A stretch of 17,533 bases of DNA from Paludibacter sp. (GTDB lineage: Bacteria > Bacteroidota > Bacteroidia > Bacteroidales > Paludibacteraceae). Of this stretch, positions 7,349 to 15,043 are shown in pieces. The position numbers and the translations under genes were made by a program. Each line of letters starts with the position of its first letter. The first letter of the stretch is position 1. The DNA lies in assembly GCA_024709185.1 (NCBI GenBank), contig JANJXE010000350.1:1-17533 (forward strand), read 5' to 3'. The notes beneath the pieces were generated by a model that was given only the letters and a program-made list of their open reading frames with translations, searched no databases and was not told where the DNA came from.

Positions 7349-7398
7349 ATTTAATGATAAATGATTAATGATAAATGAGTAATGGGTGCGGTTGAGAG
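7349..7398. repeat. Heptad repeat with GGGTGCGG core next to a start codon
   Basis: Degenerate ATTAATG/ATAAATG heptads begin directly before the methyltransferase start codon. They end in TAATGGGTGCGGTTGAGAG (7380-7398), which matches 817-835 of the palindromic element at 17 of 19 positions. No inverted right arm follows; only a short TTTAATGTTTAATG stretch lies near 7410-7423. It looks like a partial or decayed copy of the same element. Confidence 0.65.
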
Positions 7399-7448
7399 TT
7401 GAACTGCGTTTTAATGTTTAATGTAACAGCGTTTTCGGCATTTTGTTG

Positions 7449-7456
7449 TATTTTTG
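7449..7456 (+). promoter_or_regulatory. Bacteroidota-type -7 box for the S9 peptidase gene
   Basis: TATTTTTG matches TAnnTTTG and lies 27 bases before the ATG at 7484. No TTTG-like -33 box occurs at 19 bases upstream, so the call rests on the -7 box and its position. Confidence 0.45.
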
Positions 7457-7483
7457 CGTTTCAACTTATTAAATTGATTGAAT

Positions 7484-9562
7484 ATGAACCGTTTTATACT
7501 AGTAACAACGATGGCTATAAGCATGTTAGTGGCCGGATGTTCCGATGCCGGTGACCAGAACCTGATTGGCAAACAGAATCCCGATGTGTCGGGAGGGCGG
7601 ATGACGCCTGAGATATTGTGGGCATTCGGACGTATCGGAACTGTACAGGTTTCGCCCGATGGATCACAGATTTTGTATCCGGTGACCTATTACAGTATTC
7701 CTGAAAATAAAAGCAATACCGAACTGTTTGTGATGAATGCAGATGGCACCAACAAGCGCCAGATTACACAAACGGCAGTGGGCGAGAATGCTGCTGTCTG
7801 GATGAAAGATGGCCGGCATATCGCTTTTCTTTCGTCGTAAAGCGGTAGCTCGCTGGTGTGGATGATGAAGTCGGATGGTTCCGATCGTCGTCAGATTACC
7901 AAACGCGACTGGGATGTGTCGGGTTTTCTGTTTTCACCCGATGAAACTAAACTTGTTTTTATTCAGGATGTTAAGGTTAATTCTACCGTCAACGATCTTC
8001 ATCCTGATCTTCCACAGGCCTGGGCGTATATCACTGAAGATTTAATGTACAAACACTGGGACGAATGGGTGTTAAACGCTCCTCATCCTTTTGTGGCCGA
8101 TTTCGATGGAAAGGCAATTTCGAATGAAAAGGATTTAATGGAAGGTGAAGCTTTCGAAAGTCCGGTGAAACCCATGGGTGGTATCGAGCAACTGGCCTGG
8201 ACGCCCGACAGTAAAGTAATTGCCTATTGTTCGCGCAAGAAAACCGGTAAGGAATATGCAGTTTCCACCAATACCGATATTTATTTTTATGAAGTAGCAA
8301 CAGGAAATACGGTGAATAAAACCGAAGGTATGATGGGTTACGACCTTAATCCGGTATTTTCTCCTGATGGTAAATGGATGGCCTGGGAAAGTATGGAACG
8401 TGATGGATATGAAGCAGATAAACACCGCCTGTTTGTGTTGAATCTGGAAAACTGGGAGATGCGCGACCTCACCGTGAATTTCGATCAGAATGCTGAAAGT
8501 CTAAGTTGGTCGACCGATAGCAAATCGGTGTATTTTGTAAGTGTATGGCACGGTGTTACACAGATTTACCGTGCTGATATAGAAAGTGGTTCTATCGCTA
8601 AACTTACTGAAGGACAGCATGATTATCGTTCAGTAAAACAAGCCGGTGACAATTTGATTGCGGTGCGTGGCTCGATGAGTCAGCCTCACGAGATTTATTC
8701 CGTCAACCCTCAAACCGGAGAAGCTACCGAACTCTCATTCGAAAATCAGCACATACTCTCAAAGATTGAAATGGGTAAGGTCGAAGAACGATGGGTTACT
8801 ACCACCGACAACAAGCAAATGCTGGTGTGGGTAATTTATCCGCCTAAATTTGATCCTTCAAAAAAATACCCCACTATTCTCTATTGCCAGGGAGGCCCGC
8901 AATCGGCTGTAAGTCAGTTTTGGTCGTACCGCTGGAACCTGCAGACTTTTGTAGCCAACGATTATATCATCGTAGCACCCAACCGTCGCGGTTTGCCCGG
9001 CTTTGGTGTGGCGTGGAACGAACAAATCAGTGGCGATTACAGTGGTCAGAACATGAAGGATTATCTGTCTGCTATCGATGCCCTGGCCAAAGAACCTTTT
9101 GTGGATGAAACACGTCTGGGTGCTGTGGGTGCCAGTTACGGTGGTTTTTCAGTATTCTGGCTGGCCGGACATCATGAAAAACGATTTAAAGCATTCATTG
9201 CTCACGCGGGTATTTTCAACCTGGAACAGCAGTACCTCGAAACAGAAGAAATGTGGTTTGCCAACTGGGACATGGGTGGACCGTACTGGGATAAGGAGAA
9301 TGAAGTTGCTCAACGAACCTATGCCAATTCGCCGCATAAGTTTGTGGATAAATGGGATACCCCAATCCTGGTAATTCATGGAGAAAAAGACTACCGTATT
9401 CTGGCATCACAGGGTATGGCAGCTTTTAATGCGGCTGTTTTACGGGGAGTTCCTGCTCAGTTATTGATATATCCTGATGAAAATCACTGGATTATGAAAC
9501 CTCAGAATGGTGTGCTTTGGCAACGAACCTTTGCATCCTGGCTCGATAAGTGGCTTAAATAA
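7484..9562 (+). pseudogene. S9 family (prolyl oligopeptidase / DPP-IV-like) lipoprotein peptidase, interrupted by an in-frame stop
   Basis: Read through one TAA at 7838-7840 (codon 119), this is a 692-codon gene of normal family length. The product would cleave peptides, often after proline, in the periplasm or at the envelope. Residues 1-19 are a lipoprotein signal with lipobox LVAGC (Cys19). Propeller repeats follow (VSPDGSQILYPV, FSPDETKLVF, WTPDSKVIAY, FSPDGKWMAW, WSTDSKSVYF). The C-terminal alpha/beta-hydrolase domain keeps the catalytic triad: Ser551 in GASYGGF, Asp636 in HGEKDYRI and His668 in DENHW. Both halves are in the same frame, so there is no frameshift. A sense codon such as GAA, AAA or CAA changed by one base would restore it. 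The second half could start at GTG 7856 or ATG 7862 but would lack an export signal. It is therefore a recent pseudogene, a sequence error or, less likely, a readthrough gene. Confidence 0.85.
7838..7840 (+). other. In-frame TAA interrupting the S9 peptidase gene
   Basis: The reading frame is ...AFLSS, stop, SGSSLVWMM... with family-like propeller sequence on both sides. The single stop falls where a residue joins two halves of one repeat. Other genes in the window use TAA as a normal stop, so codon reassignment is excluded. Confidence 0.9.
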
Positions 9563-9579
9563 GATGTTTTTACTATCAT

Positions 9580-9620
9580 ACAGCCGGGTTGAGAAATCGT
9601 TTTCTTATCCTGGCTGTTTT
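9580..9620 (+). terminator. Intrinsic terminator after the S9 peptidase gene
   Basis: ACAGCCGGG (9580-9588) pairs with CCTGGCTGT (9609-9617) with one G-U pair. Inside, TGAGAAA pairs with TTTCTTA, also with one G-U pair, giving a long hairpin with a small loop. TTTT follows the stem base. The U-run is short, so efficiency is uncertain. Confidence 0.75.
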
Positions 9621-9646
9621 GTATCTGAGATTTTTTTGAGTGGTGT

Positions 9647-9674
9647 GCAACATTTACAAATCACTTTTCATCTA
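9647..9674 (+). promoter_or_regulatory. Candidate ECF-sigma promoter before the sigma gene
   Basis: TGCAACATTT, whose GCAAC lies at 9647-9651, carries the AAC core typical of ECF -35 elements. CATCTA at 9669-9674 follows after 17 bases and resembles a CGTC-type -10 element. The start codon is 8 bases further on at 9683. This is the layout expected of an autoregulated ECF sigma gene. No TAnnTTTG box is seen here. It is a pattern match only. Confidence 0.4.
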
Positions 9675-9682
9675 GCGACCGA

Positions 9683-10231
9683 ATGTGGACAACCCGTACC
9701 GACGACCAGGAACTGATTGATGCAGTTAAACGAGGGGAGGCCAAAGCGCAAAAAACACTTTACGAGCGCTTTGCACCGACCATGTTTGCCGTGTGCAGTC
9801 GTTACGCTCCCGATACGGATACTGCAAAAGATCTGTTGCAGGATGGTTTTGTGAAAGTGTTCACCAAAATCGATTCCTATGCCGGACTGGGTTCGTTCGA
9901 AGGGTGGATGCGCAGGGTTTTTGTGACTACCTGCCTGGAATTTCTCCGGCAGCACAATGCATTGAAGTTTGCAGCATCCATCGACGATCAGATTGTGCAG
10001 GTGGCCGATGTGGAGGCAACTGTGGTAGAGCAACTGTCGGCCCGCGAGTTGATGGCACTAATCAACGAACTGTCTGATGGATATCGTACCGTATTTAATA
10101 TGTATGCGATTGAGGGTTATTCGCATGCTGAAATTGCAGAAATGCTGGGAGTAAGTGAAGTCACCTCACGAACACAATACATGAGGGCGCGGAAAATTCT
10201 CCAAAATTGGATTCAGAAGTTAATAAGGTAA
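9683..10231 (+). CDS. ECF RNA polymerase sigma factor (Das-like partner of a membrane-spanning anti-sigma)
   Basis: This 182-residue protein has the two domains of an extracytoplasmic-function sigma factor. Region 2 (about 24-92) includes LYERFAPTMFAVCSRY and DTAKDLLQDGFVKVF. Region 4 (about 122-178) has the helix-turn-helix EGYSHAEIAEMLGVSEVTSRTQYMRAR that reads the -35 element. The short region-3-like linker (about 93-120) is typical of the group. It would redirect RNA polymerase to a small regulon in response to an envelope signal. Its TAA stop overlaps the ATG of the next gene (TAATG), which implies translational coupling with that gene's product, the likely anti-sigma factor. The start ATG at 9683 directly follows a plausible ECF-type promoter, which suggests self-activation. 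Confidence in the sigma call is high; the regulon is unknown. Confidence 0.95.
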   Translation: MWTTRTDDQELIDAVKRGEAKAQKTLYERFAPTMFAVCSRYAPDTDTAKDLLQDGFVKVFTKIDSYAGLGSFEGWMRRVFVTTCLEFLRQHNALKFAASIDDQIVQVADVEATVVEQLSARELMALINELSDGYRTVFNMYAIEGYSHAEIAEMLGVSEVTSRTQYMRARKILQNWIQKLIR

Positions 10232-11613
10232 TGGAAAATAAACAACATAGTGAACAGGATGCATTGGCTCAGGCCTTTTGTGACAAACTGGCTCATCATT
10301 CGATGCCGGTGGATAACTCAGCCTGGGATGCTATACAATCGCGACTAAACGCAGCTACCGCTCATCATACAGGAAGTGCATCCGGGATGAAGTCGCGGCA
10401 AACACAGGATACCTCTCATGGAACTATCAAGCGCAGAGCTGCCTTCTGGTGGGTTTCGATTTCTGCTGCAGCATCCCTGGCGCTATTACTCACTTTTGGT
10501 TGGTTGTACCAGCAACAACAGGAACCTATACAAGAGTCGATAGCAAAATTATCACCTGCAAATCAACTTTCAGATGCAGAGGACGTGCAAGTGCCTATTC
10601 CTGAAGACATGCAACTTTCAATTCCTGATGCAATTCAATCACCAGCCCCGAATAAGGCAATTAAGAGTGCAGTGTCAGTTAATCATACTGCGATAATCAA
10701 TCGGACTGCATCACCAGAAGTAGTAATTCCTAACGAGCAATCGGTAGCGGTTGTTGAAGATACGGAGACGAAGATCAACGTGACCGAACCCTCTATGGAT
10801 AAAAAGGTGCTTGACGAAGAAAGGGAAGCTGTTCAATCCTCAGGCAGTCAGGAGCCTCGTGAGAAAACGAAAATTTTAAAACCCTCTAAATTAAACGAGT
10901 TAATTCCGGCCTCAAATGCCCGTGAAGACTGGACACAACAACTACCTGTTAAAAAGGGACGCCCTATGCTGGCAGCTGCGCTGGGTTCAGGCTTTTCAGG
11001 CGGTAATCCGTCAGGTTCCGGGGGATTGTATATGGATGCGATGAGTGAGAGTTTTTTAACCAGTTCGAATGCTCCCATGCGGGCAAAAGCTCTTTCAGCA
11101 GCCGATTTTGATAAGAAAGTATACCTTCCGCCATTGTCGGCAGGAGTTAAAATCCGCTTTCCATTCGATTTGAAATGGTCGCTGGAAACCGGTATTCAAT
11201 ATACTTTTTTACACACAAGCTTATCCAACGAGCAATGGACAGGAAGTACAGCCGAAATGAAACTTCATTACCTCGGTATCCCAATTGGTCTGGCAGTAAC
11301 CTTAACCGATTCGCCGCGATGGCAGCTTTATCTATCGGGAGGCATACTCGCCGAAAAAGGATTGCAATCGGTGTACGATGAATACCGTGATTGGGGAAGT
11401 GCAGTGTTCAATACCCATGTTTCGAAGGGAATAGATGGGATGCAATGGTCACTTTACAGCGCTATAGGTGCCGGCTATCACCTCGATCGTACCATGATGC
11501 TGTACTTCGAACCACAGCTTTCGTATTATTTCGACAGCAATCAACCCCTGAGTGTACGTACTGAACAGCCATTCATGCCGGGACTTACTGCCGGAATTCG
11601 TTTTTCATTCTAA
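10231..11613 (+). CDS. Dual-membrane-spanning anti-sigma candidate: inner-membrane helix plus outer-membrane beta-barrel (Dma-like)
   Basis: This 460-residue protein has an unusual three-part layout. Residues 1-70 are hydrophilic and presumably cytoplasmic, with DNSAWDAIQSRL at 28-39 as a likely sigma-contact helix. Residues 71-93 are one strong membrane helix (AFWWVSISAAASLALLLTFG) preceded by KRR, so the N terminus should stay inside. Residues 94-240 are a low-complexity, Pro/Glu/Ser/Lys-rich linker. Residues 243-460 alternate like an eight-strand outer-membrane barrel and end in GIRFSF with a terminal Phe, the barrel-assembly signal. There is no cleavable signal peptide. A Bacteroidota family of dual-membrane-spanning anti-sigma factors (Dma) with partner sigma factors has been described in B. 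thetaiotaomicron and linked to vesiculation. This protein fits that family, and its role here is inferred. The frame opens at TTG 10207, but ATG 10231 overlapping the sigma stop is chosen. A lipoprotein gene follows after 22 bp. Confidence 0.85.
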   Translation: MENKQHSEQDALAQAFCDKLAHHSMPVDNSAWDAIQSRLNAATAHHTGSASGMKSRQTQDTSHGTIKRRAAFWWVSISAAASLALLLTFGWLYQQQQEPIQESIAKLSPANQLSDAEDVQVPIPEDMQLSIPDAIQSPAPNKAIKSAVSVNHTAIINRTASPEVVIPNEQSVAVVEDTETKINVTEPSMDKKVLDEEREAVQSSGSQEPREKTKILKPSKLNELIPASNAREDWTQQLPVKKGRPMLAAALGSGFSGGNPSGSGGLYMDAMSESFLTSSNAPMRAKALSAADFDKKVYLPPLSAGVKIRFPFDLKWSLETGIQYTFLHTSLSNEQWTGSTAEMKLHYLGIPIGLAVTLTDSPRWQLYLSGGILAEKGLQSVYDEYRDWGSAVFNTHVSKGIDGMQWSLYSAIGAGYHLDRTMMLYFEPQLSYYFDSNQPLSVRTEQPFMPGLTAGIRFSF

Positions 11614-11635
11614 AACAATTTAACAACTATATCGT

Positions 11636-12934
11636 ATGAACTCAAAATTATTTCTTCTGGTTTCATTCTTTGTTTTCCTGATGACAGGATGTGAAGAAAA
11701 GGTTTCGGAAACGGTGACGTATCGAATCAATGAGCCTTTGGTTATGGATGCAGCGATGTTTCGCAGTTCTGTTAAAGTGAGCGAAGAACCACATGCACTC
11801 ACAGGGTATGGTAAAATCAGCTACTACAATGGCTACCTCTTTATGTCGGAACCCGGAAAGGGAATCCATATTATCGACAATCAGAATCCTGCCAATCCGA
11901 GGGCAGTTGGTTATATCGAATTGTTGGGAAACGCCGATTTGTCGGTGCGCAATGATATACTCTATGCCGATTCCTATATTGATTTAGTCTGGTTTGATGT
12001 AAGCAATCCTGCAAAACCTGTTTTACAGGGCCGTCTCGAAAATGCATTTCCCGAAGTTCTACCCATCGTTGAAAATCAATCGGGTATCGATTATCAGATG
12101 TGTATGGAGTACAAGGAGAAAAATAAAGTAGTAATTGGCTGGAAAGAAGTGGAACGTACCGAAAAGGTGGAAGATTACTGGCAACGGGGCGGTTTCTGGG
12201 GCTGGGTGCGTAACGGTATGTTCCTCTCCGAAGCTAAAATGGATATGGCCGTAGGTGCAAATGGTGGCGGAGGAAACAGTATTAATGGCTCCATGTCGCG
12301 TTTTATCATCTACAAAAATTACCTGTACTCCGTAATGAATAACCAGATGCAGATTTTTGATCTTTCGGGAGCTAAGCCTTCGAAAGCTACTGAAGATACC
12401 TATGTGGGTTGGAATGTTGAAACTATCTTTAGTTATCAGGAATATATGTTCATGGGTACGCCTACCGGTATGTTGATTTATTCGGTTGAAGAGCCACTGA
12501 AACCTACCTTCCTTTCCAGTATTCAGCATGTTTTCGGCTGCGATCCGGTAGTAGTGGAAGACGATATTGCGTATGTAACTGTACACTCCGGCAATCTTTG
12601 CGGACAGGATGCAAACGAGTTACTGATTTTTGATGTAAAAGATAAGAAGAAACCCCGCCAACTGGTATCCTATGCGATGACACATCCCAAAGGACTGGGC
12701 ATTGATAACAAAACACTGTTTGTATGCGACGATGGATTGAAAATTTATAATGCATCCAATCCGCAAACCCTGATGGCCAACCGCCTGGCTCATTTTGCCG
12801 ATATTGCCGGTTACGATGTTATTCCGTTTAATAAAGTGCTGATGATGATTGCTGAAGATGGAATTCATCAGTATGATTACTCCGATGTATCAAAAATATC
12901 CAAACTGAGTTACCTGCCTGTGAAGGCTCAATAG
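11636..12934 (+). CDS. LVIVD-repeat lipoprotein, third gene of the sigma/anti-sigma operon
   Basis: This 432-residue protein starts with a lipoprotein signal (residues 1-18, lipobox MTGC, lipidated Cys19). The acidic stretch CEEK after the cysteine may influence surface export but is not a clear match to the known signal. The body is a propeller-like array of LVIVD-type blades, recognisable as GIHIIDNQNPANP (76-88), VWFDVSNPAKP (118-128), MQIFDLSGAKP, LLIFDVKDKKKP, LKIYNASNPQTL and IHQYDYSDVSK. A Gly-rich loop (GANGGGGNSINGS) interrupts the middle. No catalytic residues are evident; such proteins are usually binding or scaffold proteins. It begins 22 bp after the anti-sigma candidate and ends just before a strong terminator, so it is probably co-expressed with the pair and located at the outer membrane. 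It may be a co-sensor, ligand or output of the system; that is inference. Confidence 0.85.
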   Translation: MNSKLFLLVSFFVFLMTGCEEKVSETVTYRINEPLVMDAAMFRSSVKVSEEPHALTGYGKISYYNGYLFMSEPGKGIHIIDNQNPANPRAVGYIELLGNADLSVRNDILYADSYIDLVWFDVSNPAKPVLQGRLENAFPEVLPIVENQSGIDYQMCMEYKEKNKVVIGWKEVERTEKVEDYWQRGGFWGWVRNGMFLSEAKMDMAVGANGGGGNSINGSMSRFIIYKNYLYSVMNNQMQIFDLSGAKPSKATEDTYVGWNVETIFSYQEYMFMGTPTGMLIYSVEEPLKPTFLSSIQHVFGCDPVVVEDDIAYVTVHSGNLCGQDANELLIFDVKDKKKPRQLVSYAMTHPKGLGIDNKTLFVCDDGLKIYNASNPQTLMANRLAHFADIAGYDVIPFNKVLMMIAEDGIHQYDYSDVSKISKLSYLPVKAQ

Positions 12935-12961
12935 CTATAAAATTTGTTGTACTTTTCACCG

Positions 12962-12997
12962 CTGAGACAAGAGCACTATCTTGTCTCAGTTTTTTTT
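12962..12997 (+). terminator. Intrinsic terminator of the sigma/anti-sigma/lipoprotein operon
   Basis: CTGAGACAAGA (12962-12972) pairs perfectly with TCTTGTCTCAG (12979-12989) around a 6-base loop, followed by eight T (12990-12997). It ends the three-gene operon cleanly, directly before the aroQ promoter. Confidence 0.92.
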
Positions 12998-12999
12998 AC

Positions 13000-13007
13000 T
13001 AATTTTG
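13000..13007 (+). promoter_or_regulatory. Bacteroidota-type -7 box for aroQ
   Basis: TAATTTTG matches TAnnTTTG and lies 21 bases before the aroQ ATG, three bases after the T-run of the preceding terminator. The expected -33 position falls in the terminator stem and does not match TTTG. Confidence 0.5.
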
Positions 13008-13028
13008 CGCCGCATAATATTTACTAAA

Positions 13029-13445
13029 ATGAAGCGAATCCAGATTATCAACGGACCTAACCTGAACCTGCTTGGGAAGCGGGAACCGGGTGTGTACGGC
13101 AGTCAGTCGTTCGATGAATACCTCACCACTTTAAAAGCCATTTTCCCCCAAATGACCATCGACTACTTTCAATCGAATTCGGAAGGTGAACTCATCGACA
13201 GGATACAGGAAGCAGGCTTTGTTGCTGATGGCATTGTGCTGAATGCAGGTGCCTACACTCACACTTCCATCGCAATTGCAGATGCGATCCGTGCAGTGCA
13301 GGCTCCGGTAATCGAGGTTCATATTTCGAATGTGTTCAGTCGCGAATCCTTTCGTCATCATTCCTATCTTTCGGCCGTGTGCAAAGGAAGTATTTCCGGT
13401 TTTGGACTCGATTCGTACCGGCTGGCACTGGCTTCATTCGAATAA
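13029..13445 (+). CDS. aroQ: Type II 3-dehydroquinate dehydratase
   Basis: This 138-residue enzyme converts 3-dehydroquinate to 3-dehydroshikimate, the third step of the shikimate pathway, as a cytoplasmic dodecamer. The family blocks are complete. INGPNLNLLGKREPGVYG (7-24) holds the lid arginine Arg18 and the catalytic Tyr23. FQSNSEGELID follows. LNAGAYTHTS (71-80) holds the substrate-binding Asn72. EVHISN (96-101) holds His98, and FSRESFRHHS (103-112) holds Arg109. The length is typical. The open frame extends upstream to 12981, but that part runs through the terminator and promoter, so the ATG at 13029 is preferred. It is 32 bp upstream of the pyruvate kinase gene on the same strand, so the two are probably co-transcribed. 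Confidence 0.96.
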   Translation: MKRIQIINGPNLNLLGKREPGVYGSQSFDEYLTTLKAIFPQMTIDYFQSNSEGELIDRIQEAGFVADGIVLNAGAYTHTSIAIADAIRAVQAPVIEVHISNVFSRESFRHHSYLSAVCKGSISGFGLDSYRLALASFE

Positions 13446-13477
13446 TGTAAATCGCTTTTTCAATTAATTATTCCAAC

Positions 13478-14923
13478 ATGAGTAAGCAAACAAAAATTGT
13501 AGCCACTATCAGTGACAAGCGCTGTGATGTGGATTTTATCCGTCAGCTGTATATCGAGGGCATGAATGTGGTTCGGATGAATTCAGCCCATCTTCAGGAA
13601 GAAGGTTTCCTGAAAATCATTAATAATGTTCGCGAGGTGAGTCCGCATATTGGTATTCTGATGGATACCAAAGGACCCGAAGTGCGTACCACAGAAGCTC
13701 TCAATAATTCTATTGAAATTCACGCAGGTGATGTTATCCGGGTGAAAGGTGACCCGTCTCAGCTTTCCACAGCCGAATGCGTATGTGTTAGTTATCCGCA
13801 CTTTGTACGTGATGTGAATGTAGGTGACGATATATTGTTCGACGACGGTGAAATTGATCTGAAGGTGGAAGCCAAAGAGGCCGATTATCTACTCTGTCGT
13901 GCCGCTAATGATGGTGTGCTGGGAAGTCGTAAAAGTGTCAATGTACCGGGTGTGCGCATCAATTTACCTTCACTGACTGAAAAAGACAAAAAGAACATTG
14001 TTTTTGCCATAGAACAAAACATCGACTTTATTGCACACTCTTTTGTTCGTAACAAACAGGATGTGATCGATATTCAGAATATTCTTGATGCTCACAATAG
14101 TCCTATAAAAATTATCTCCAAGATTGAAAATCAGGAGGGAGTGGATAATATTGACGAGATTCTCGAATATACCTATGGTGTGATGATAGCCCGCGGTGAT
14201 TTGGGAATAGAGGTTGCACAGGAGAAAATTCCGGGAATACAGCGCCGCCTTATCCGAAAATGTGTACAGGCCCGTAAGCCGGTTATTGTAGCGACACAAA
14301 TGTTGCACACCATGATAAAGAATCCGCGTCCAACGCGTGCTGAAGTTACCGATGTGGCAAACGCTATCTATTACCGTACTGATGCATTAATGCTCAGTGG
14401 GGAAACTGCCTATGGAAAATATCCGGTGGAAGCAGTTCGTACCATGGCTACAATTGCCAAGGAAGCTGAAAAGACGAAAATGTCGGAAAATGATATTCCT
14501 ATTGATATCAGTACCAACGACCTGACTTCTTTCCTGTGTAATGCAGCTGTGGAAACCAGTACTAAACTGGGCACTCAGGCTATTCTTACCGATACGTACA
14601 GCGGTCGCACTGCACTGTACCTGGCTGCTTATCGTGGTCGTAATCCGGTGCTGGCCATTTGTTACCACGAGCGGTCGACCCGTCAGCTTTCACTTTCCTA
14701 CGGAGTGATTCCAATTTACCAGCAGGGAAAGGGAAATACCCAACAATACCTGATTGAAGCTATTCAGCATTTATTAAAAATGGGCTGGGTAGAACACGAA
14801 AGCATGATTTGTTACCTCAGTGGTAGTTTTGGCGAGGGTTATGGTACTACTTTCCTTGAAGTAAACCAGATTCAGAAGATACTTTCGTCGAGGGAAAAGT
14901 ATCTATTGCCTAACTTTGAATAG
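13478..14923 (+). CDS. pyk: Pyruvate kinase
   Basis: This 481-residue glycolytic enzyme makes pyruvate and ATP from phosphoenolpyruvate and ADP. Domain A begins TKIVATISD (5-13). MDTKGPEVRT (62-71) carries the metal/potassium region and the glutamate linked to potassium dependence. Domain B spans about 74-170. The signature ISKIENQEG (213-221) holds catalytic Lys215, followed by MIARGDLGIEV (236-246), ATQML (272-276) and LMLSGETAYGKYPVEAV (304-320). The regulatory C domain runs from about 345. The usual R-x-N-F-S-H-G motif reads RMNSAHL (33-39), so the serine that normally binds potassium is Ala37. The start ATG at 13478 fits the family N terminus. It lies just after aroQ and ends at a terminator, so the two likely form one unit. 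Confidence 0.95.
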   Translation: MSKQTKIVATISDKRCDVDFIRQLYIEGMNVVRMNSAHLQEEGFLKIINNVREVSPHIGILMDTKGPEVRTTEALNNSIEIHAGDVIRVKGDPSQLSTAECVCVSYPHFVRDVNVGDDILFDDGEIDLKVEAKEADYLLCRAANDGVLGSRKSVNVPGVRINLPSLTEKDKKNIVFAIEQNIDFIAHSFVRNKQDVIDIQNILDAHNSPIKIISKIENQEGVDNIDEILEYTYGVMIARGDLGIEVAQEKIPGIQRRLIRKCVQARKPVIVATQMLHTMIKNPRPTRAEVTDVANAIYYRTDALMLSGETAYGKYPVEAVRTMATIAKEAEKTKMSENDIPIDISTNDLTSFLCNAAVETSTKLGTQAILTDTYSGRTALYLAAYRGRNPVLAICYHERSTRQLSLSYGVIPIYQQGKGNTQQYLIEAIQHLLKMGWVEHESMICYLSGSFGEGYGTTFLEVNQIQKILSSREKYLLPNFE

Positions 14924-14929
14924 GTGTAG

Positions 14930-14954
14930 AAAGGGGCCATTAAGGCCTCTTTTT
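14930..14954 (+). terminator. Intrinsic terminator after pyruvate kinase
   Basis: AGGGGCC (14932-14938) pairs with GGCCTCT (14944-14950) with one G-U pair and an ATTAA loop. Flanking A and T residues extend the stem, and a T-run follows (14950-14954). Confidence 0.75.
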
Positions 14955-15043
14955 CTATCTTAACGCTATTTAATGGTTGCTTTTTAAACTTTTTCCGCTG
15001 CCAGTTGTCTTTATACCCGGTACTAAAAAATTAAAAAATCAAT

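Noticed and set aside
7838..7840. Stop-codon recoding (selenocysteine, pyrrolysine or reassigned TAA) in the peptidase gene
   Set aside because: The codon is TAA, not TGA or TAG, other genes in the window end in TAA, and no recoding element was seen. A point mutation or sequence error is simpler.
12059..12586. 175-residue antisense open frame inside the LVIVD lipoprotein gene
   Set aside because: It is fully overlapped by a convincing lipoprotein gene, and His/Ile/Phe-rich composition is typical of an antisense shadow.
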